Below, in pieces: positions 60,953 through 64,000 of a stretch of 64,000 nucleotides of DNA. The position numbers and the translations under genes are program-made. The stretch is from Gemmatimonadota bacterium. GTDB lineage: Bacteria; Gemmatimonadota; Gemmatimonadetes; Gemmatimonadales; Gemmatimonadaceae. The notes beneath the pieces are model-generated. The model searched no databases. It had not been told where the DNA came from and saw only the letters and a program-made list of their open reading frames with translations. The stretch spans positions 372,001-436,000 of the forward strand of contig JADJRJ010000028.1 in assembly GCA_016712265.1 (NCBI GenBank), read 5' to 3'. Within the stretch, counting starts at the first letter, position 1. Each line of letters begins with the position of its first letter.

Positions 60953-62671
60953 ATGCCGCGTTACACCCGCAAGGAGTTCCTCTCATTCGGTGCCCTGCTG
61001 GCGGGGGCCGCGAGCCTGGCCCGGTTGCCGTTTCCCCGAGCGGCACAGGCCCAGCCGGCACCCGCACAACCCAACCGCGGCGCTGGCATCGAGGCCGACC
61101 TGGTGGTGGTGAACGCGGTGGTGCACACCTCTGATCCGGCGATGGCCAGCGCGCAAGCCTTCGCCGTGAAGGACGGACGCTTTCTCGCGGTGGGGTCGAA
61201 TGCGGACATCCGCAACCTCGCGACGGCGCGCACCCGCGTCATCGACGCAGCCGGAATGTTTGTCGCGCCGGGGTTCATTGACTGCCACTGCCACCCGAGC
61301 GGGGTGAACGAGCTGTTCGGGGTGAATGCGAACGTGCGCACCCTCGCCGAACTCAAGGCCAACCTTGCGAAGCGTGTGGCCCAGGTGCCGAAGGACATGT
61401 GGGTGGATGCCTACATGTTCGACGACACCAAGCTGGACGTCGACCTCACGCGCCAGCTCCTCGACGACATCTCCCCAAACAACCCCGTGTCGGTGAACCA
61501 TCGCGGTGGGCACACCAGCTGGTACAACTCGTATGCCCTGACGCTCGCCGGGATCACCCCGGCCACGCCGGACCCGGAGCATGGGCGCTTCTTCAAGGAC
61601 GCGCGTGGCCAGCTCACGGGCCGCGTGGCCGAGCTGGCGCGCGGCGTGTTCGCCCCGGTCGGGGTGCGGGCACGCTTCAGCAAGGCCGAAGGGGAGGAAC
61701 GCGCCCGGCAGGGGATGAAGCACATCTCGCAGGAGTTCGCGAAGGTGGGGCTCACCAGCGTACATGACGCCGGCGCCGGCTCGGACAAGATCCGCGCCTA
61801 CGAGGACGTGTATCGGGCCGGCGACCTGCGGCATCGCGCCTACATGATGATCCGGGGTGGGGCCTATCCCCAACTACGTGATGCTGGCGTGTACACGGGC
61901 TTCGGCGACGAGTGGCTGCGCGTGGGAGGCGTCAAGTACGCGGCCGACGGCTCGGCCTCCGAGCGCACCATGCGCATGAGCACGCCCTACGTCGGGACAA
62001 ACGACTACGGCATCCTCACCATGACGCAGGAGGATATCCATGCCGCGGTCGACAACGCCCACGCCAACAACTGGCAGGTGGGGATCCACGCCAACGGCGA
62101 CGTGGCCATCGACATGGTCCTGCAGGCGTATGAGCGCGTGCTGGCGAAGTCCCCGCACCCGGACCGGCGACATCGCATCGAGCATTGCTCCCAGGTGAAC
62201 CCGGACCTGCTGCGGCGCATCAAGGCCACCGGCACCATTCCCACCCCGTTCTGGACCTACGTGTACTACCACGGGGAGAAGTGGTCGCAGTACGGTGACG
62301 AGAAGATGCGCTGGATGTTCGCGCACCGGTCGTTCCTCGACAGCGGGATCCGCGTACCCGGCGCGTCGGACTACGGGCCCGGGCCTTTTGAGCCGCTGAT
62401 GGCGCTCCAGTCGATGGTCACGCGCCGCGACTTCCGGGGGCGCGAGTGGGGGACGAACCAGAAGGTCTCCATCGACGAGGCGCTGATGATCGCCACGCAG
62501 CACGGCGCGTACGCCTCGTACGAGGAAAAGACCAAGGGCTCGATCACGGCGGGGAAGTACGCCGACTTCGTGATGCTCGAGAAGTCACCGAAGGCGGTGG
62601 ACCCGAACGCGATCAAGGACATCCGGATCGTGCGCACCGTGGCCGGTGGTCGCACGACCTGGGAGGGCTAG
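60953..62671 (+). CDS. YtcJ-like amidohydrolase, exported
   Basis: 572 residues; ATG 60953 starts a signal with a Tat-like or Sec n-region (PRYTRKEFLSFGALLAGAASL) ending in RAAQAQ. Amidohydrolase-3 family elements: DLVVVNAVVHTSDP, AVKDGRFLAVGSN, metal motif GFIDCHCHPSG, then VSVNHRGGHTSWYNSYAL, GVKYAADGSASERTM, GIHANGDVAIDMVLQAYE, HRIEHCSQVNPD and the final ITAGKYADFVMLEKSP. The family acts on amides or formamides in metal-dependent hydrolysis; substrate unknown. Divergent from the APC permease, which may move its product or substrate. Confidence 0.87.
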   Translation: MPRYTRKEFLSFGALLAGAASLARLPFPRAAQAQPAPAQPNRGAGIEADLVVVNAVVHTSDPAMASAQAFAVKDGRFLAVGSNADIRNLATARTRVIDAAGMFVAPGFIDCHCHPSGVNELFGVNANVRTLAELKANLAKRVAQVPKDMWVDAYMFDDTKLDVDLTRQLLDDISPNNPVSVNHRGGHTSWYNSYALTLAGITPATPDPEHGRFFKDARGQLTGRVAELARGVFAPVGVRARFSKAEGEERARQGMKHISQEFAKVGLTSVHDAGAGSDKIRAYEDVYRAGDLRHRAYMMIRGGAYPQLRDAGVYTGFGDEWLRVGGVKYAADGSASERTMRMSTPYVGTNDYGILTMTQEDIHAAVDNAHANNWQVGIHANGDVAIDMVLQAYERVLAKSPHPDRRHRIEHCSQVNPDLLRRIKATGTIPTPFWTYVYYHGEKWSQYGDEKMRWMFAHRSFLDSGIRVPGASDYGPGPFEPLMALQSMVTRRDFRGREWGTNQKVSIDEALMIATQHGAYASYEEKTKGSITAGKYADFVMLEKSPKAVDPNAIKDIRIVRTVAGGRTTWEG

Positions 62672-62764
62672 CGCCAGCGACCCTGGTCTCCGTGGTCGGG
62701 ACGCGCGCTGCCTACATTTGTGGCGTCGCCCGTCCTTCGCCCTCCTCCCTTCGCGCGTCCCGCC

Positions 62765-63430
62765 GTGCCTCCCGTCCTCGGCGTTGTCACCATCGGGCAG
62801 TCCCCGCGCCCGGACCTCGAACGCGTCTTCCTGGCCCAGGCGCCGGGGGCGCGCGTGCGGGTGGTTGGTGCGCTCGATGGACTCGATACCCATGAGATCG
62901 CCGACCTCTCGCGGCGCGCGACCGAGTATCCGCTCCTCGTCCGCCTCGTGGATGGATCCACCCGGGAGATCGGCATCGAGTGGTTGCATCCGCTCGTTGA
63001 ACGCCGCGCCCAGGAGCTCGCAACAGAGGGGGCGCAGGCGGTCGTGGTGGCCTGTGCGGGTGATTTCCCCGCCTGTCGGTGCGATGTGCCCGTGATAATG
63101 CCCGGGCGGCTCGTTCCACAGGAGGCGGCCGCGCGCAGTGAGCGCAAACGGGTCGGTATCGTGACGCCGGTGGAGCGCCAGGCCCGCGCGGCTGGTGCCA
63201 AGTGGCTCGCGGACGGGTTCCTGCCCGTCGTCACGTGGGCCTCGCCGGTGAAACACAGCGAGATCGTCCGTGCGAGCGACCTCATGCGATCGGCCGACGT
63301 CGACGTGGTCGTTCTCGACTGCATGGGGCATGACGCGTATTACGCCGAGGAGTTCGCCCGACGCAGTGGCAAGCCCGTCTTCACGGCGCAGGAGGTGGCG
63401 GCCCAGGCCGCGGCGCGCCACCTCCGGTAA
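62765..63430 (+). CDS. AroM family protein
   Basis: 221 residues from the GTG at 62765, which aligns with the usual AroM start (PPVLGVVTIGQSPRPDLERVF); a GTG at 62720 would add 15 residues. Family segments are the VTIGQSPRPD loop, VRLVDGSTREIGIEWLHPLVERRAQEL, AVVVACAGDFPAC, RKRVGIVTPVERQ and DVDVVVLDCMGHD, all typical of this Asp/Glu-racemase-like fold. AroM lies near shikimate genes in enterobacteria, but no biochemical function is established and no aro gene is nearby. Its stop lies 3 nt from the stop of the convergent universal stress protein. Confidence 0.85.
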   Translation: MPPVLGVVTIGQSPRPDLERVFLAQAPGARVRVVGALDGLDTHEIADLSRRATEYPLLVRLVDGSTREIGIEWLHPLVERRAQELATEGAQAVVVACAGDFPACRCDVPVIMPGRLVPQEAAARSERKRVGIVTPVERQARAAGAKWLADGFLPVVTWASPVKHSEIVRASDLMRSADVDVVVLDCMGHDAYYAEEFARRSGKPVFTAQEVAAQAAARHLR

Positions 63431-63433
63431 GAT

Positions 63434-64000
63434 TCAGCTGCGTTCCGGACCGCGCACGTAGACCGGTCGGGTGGTGAGGCGCAGCAGCTTGTCCGCCACG
63501 CTGCCTAACGCGAAGCGGGCGATTCCGTGTCGCGCGTGGGTGCGCATGGCGATCAGGTCGAACGCACCAGCATGGGCCAGATCGGCGAGGGCGCGCGCCG
63601 CGCTGTTCGCGGTGAGTACGACGGTGTGAACGGCGCGGCGTTCATCGCGCCATTTCGCCGCCAAGGGCATGAGATACTCGTGCTCAACGGCGTGCACCGC
63701 GGAGGCATCCTCCAGGTTGGCCAGCATGACCGGGGACGGGCTTACCACGTGGGCCAGGGTGAGGTCGAGCGGGACTCCGTGCAGCAGGCGAGATACGTCA
63801 TCGATCACCTCCTCGGATTCCGGCGTGCCGTCGACCGGGAGGAGCACCTTGGTGAACGGGACTCCCCGGGCGAGCATCGTGGAGAGATCGAGTCGCTGGC
63901 GGGTGACGAGAACGGGGACGTGGAGGTGACGCAGCAACGTTTCGGTCACGCTCCCGAGCCAGGCACGCGAGACCCCACCGCGGCCGTGGGTGGTCATCAC
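63434..64000 (-). CDS. Tandem universal stress protein, C-terminal part
   Basis: The gene runs off the right edge, so its start is not visible; 188 residues are seen. The fragment opens with the end of a first UspA domain (TTHGRGGVSRAWLGSVTETLLRHLHVPVLV, the G-x2-G-x9-G(S) nucleotide loop). A complete second domain follows: FTKVLLPVDGTPESEEVID at its start and RTHARHGIARFALGSVADKLLRLTTRPVYV at its end. The second G-rich loop is degenerate (HARHGIARFALGS), so ATP binding may be limited to one half. Two-domain UspA proteins respond to stress and starvation. Confidence 0.88.
   Translation of the reverse strand: MMTTHGRGGVSRAWLGSVTETLLRHLHVPVLVTRQRLDLSTMLARGVPFTKVLLPVDGTPESEEVIDDVSRLLHGVPLDLTLAHVVSPSPVMLANLEDASAVHAVEHEYLMPLAAKWRDERRAVHTVVLTANSAARALADLAHAGAFDLIAMRTHARHGIARFALGSVADKLLRLTTRPVYVRGPERS

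Overview
The window is 64 kb of very GC-rich bacterial chromosome (roughly two-thirds G+C by eye), tightly packed with about 48 genes on both strands. No rRNA, tRNA, CRISPR array, phage gene or transposase was seen. The gene mix points to a free-living, aerobic, diderm heterotroph, most likely Gemmatimonadota or a neighbour such as Acidobacteriota. It includes PadR plus an unusually long MacB-like permease (ADOP type), giant tricorn-like S41 peptidases, many secreted amidohydrolases, a TIGR02999-type sigma factor beside a TPR serine/threonine kinase, BNR/sortilin-like propellers and small outer-membrane barrels. The phylum call is inference from gene content; no marker gene is present.

Layout. 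1-3.7 kb: start of a DUF3108 protein, an MmcQ/YjbR protein, a GMC dehydrogenase with its Tat-exported small subunit, and a YbaK-type tRNA editing protein. 3.7-9.2 kb: secreted S9 peptidase, then PadR regulator and ADOP permease (4-nt overlap). 9.2-22.5 kb: glycosyltransferase, two paralogous tricorn-like S41 peptidases, a class C beta-lactamase-like hydrolase, two secreted proteins of unknown function and a type 2 polyphosphate kinase. 22.5-34.2 kb: two-subunit molybdenum hydroxylase, two D-aminoacylase-like enzymes, a TolB-propeller/amidohydrolase fusion, a Uma2 protein, a metallo-beta-lactamase-fold hydrolase and a DUF1499 lipoprotein. 34.2-43.7 kb: kinase/sigma factor pair divergent from an Ig-like lipoprotein, a large BNR-repeat protein and a PilZ protein. 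43.9-50.6 kb: a six-gene branched-chain-amino-acid-type ABC importer operon (LivF, LivG, acyl-CoA ligase, LivH, LivM, LivK) with the ligase in the middle. 50.7-64 kb: small TPR-like protein, beta-barrel protein, a heptanucleotide tandem repeat, a 31-residue membrane microprotein directly before a sodium:solute symporter, YceI, a second serine hydrolase, TesB thioesterase, acetamidase/formamidase, dienelactone hydrolase, amino-acid permease, YtcJ-like amidohydrolase, AroM and a tandem universal stress protein.

How the genes fit together. Much of the window serves periplasmic breakdown and uptake of peptides, N-acyl amino acids and amides: S9 and S41 peptidases, beta-lactamase-like hydrolases, aminoacylases and acetamidase feeding the Liv-type importer, the APC permease and the SSS symporter. 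Two exported redox systems (GMC pair, molybdenum hydroxylase pair) add periplasmic oxidation.

Points most worth a second look: a dispersed, partly palindromic intergenic repeat built on GCACGAGC/GCACGGGC units at four places, one of them inside an annotated coding start; the 24-copy GCCGTCT tract between divergent genes; the microprotein plus symporter pair; the ligase embedded in the Liv operon; and single-base frame breaks in homopolymers in both Liv permease genes, with further breaks where the ADOP and glycosyltransferase genes converge. Such clustered indels suggest sequencing or assembly error, so those genes may be intact in the organism.
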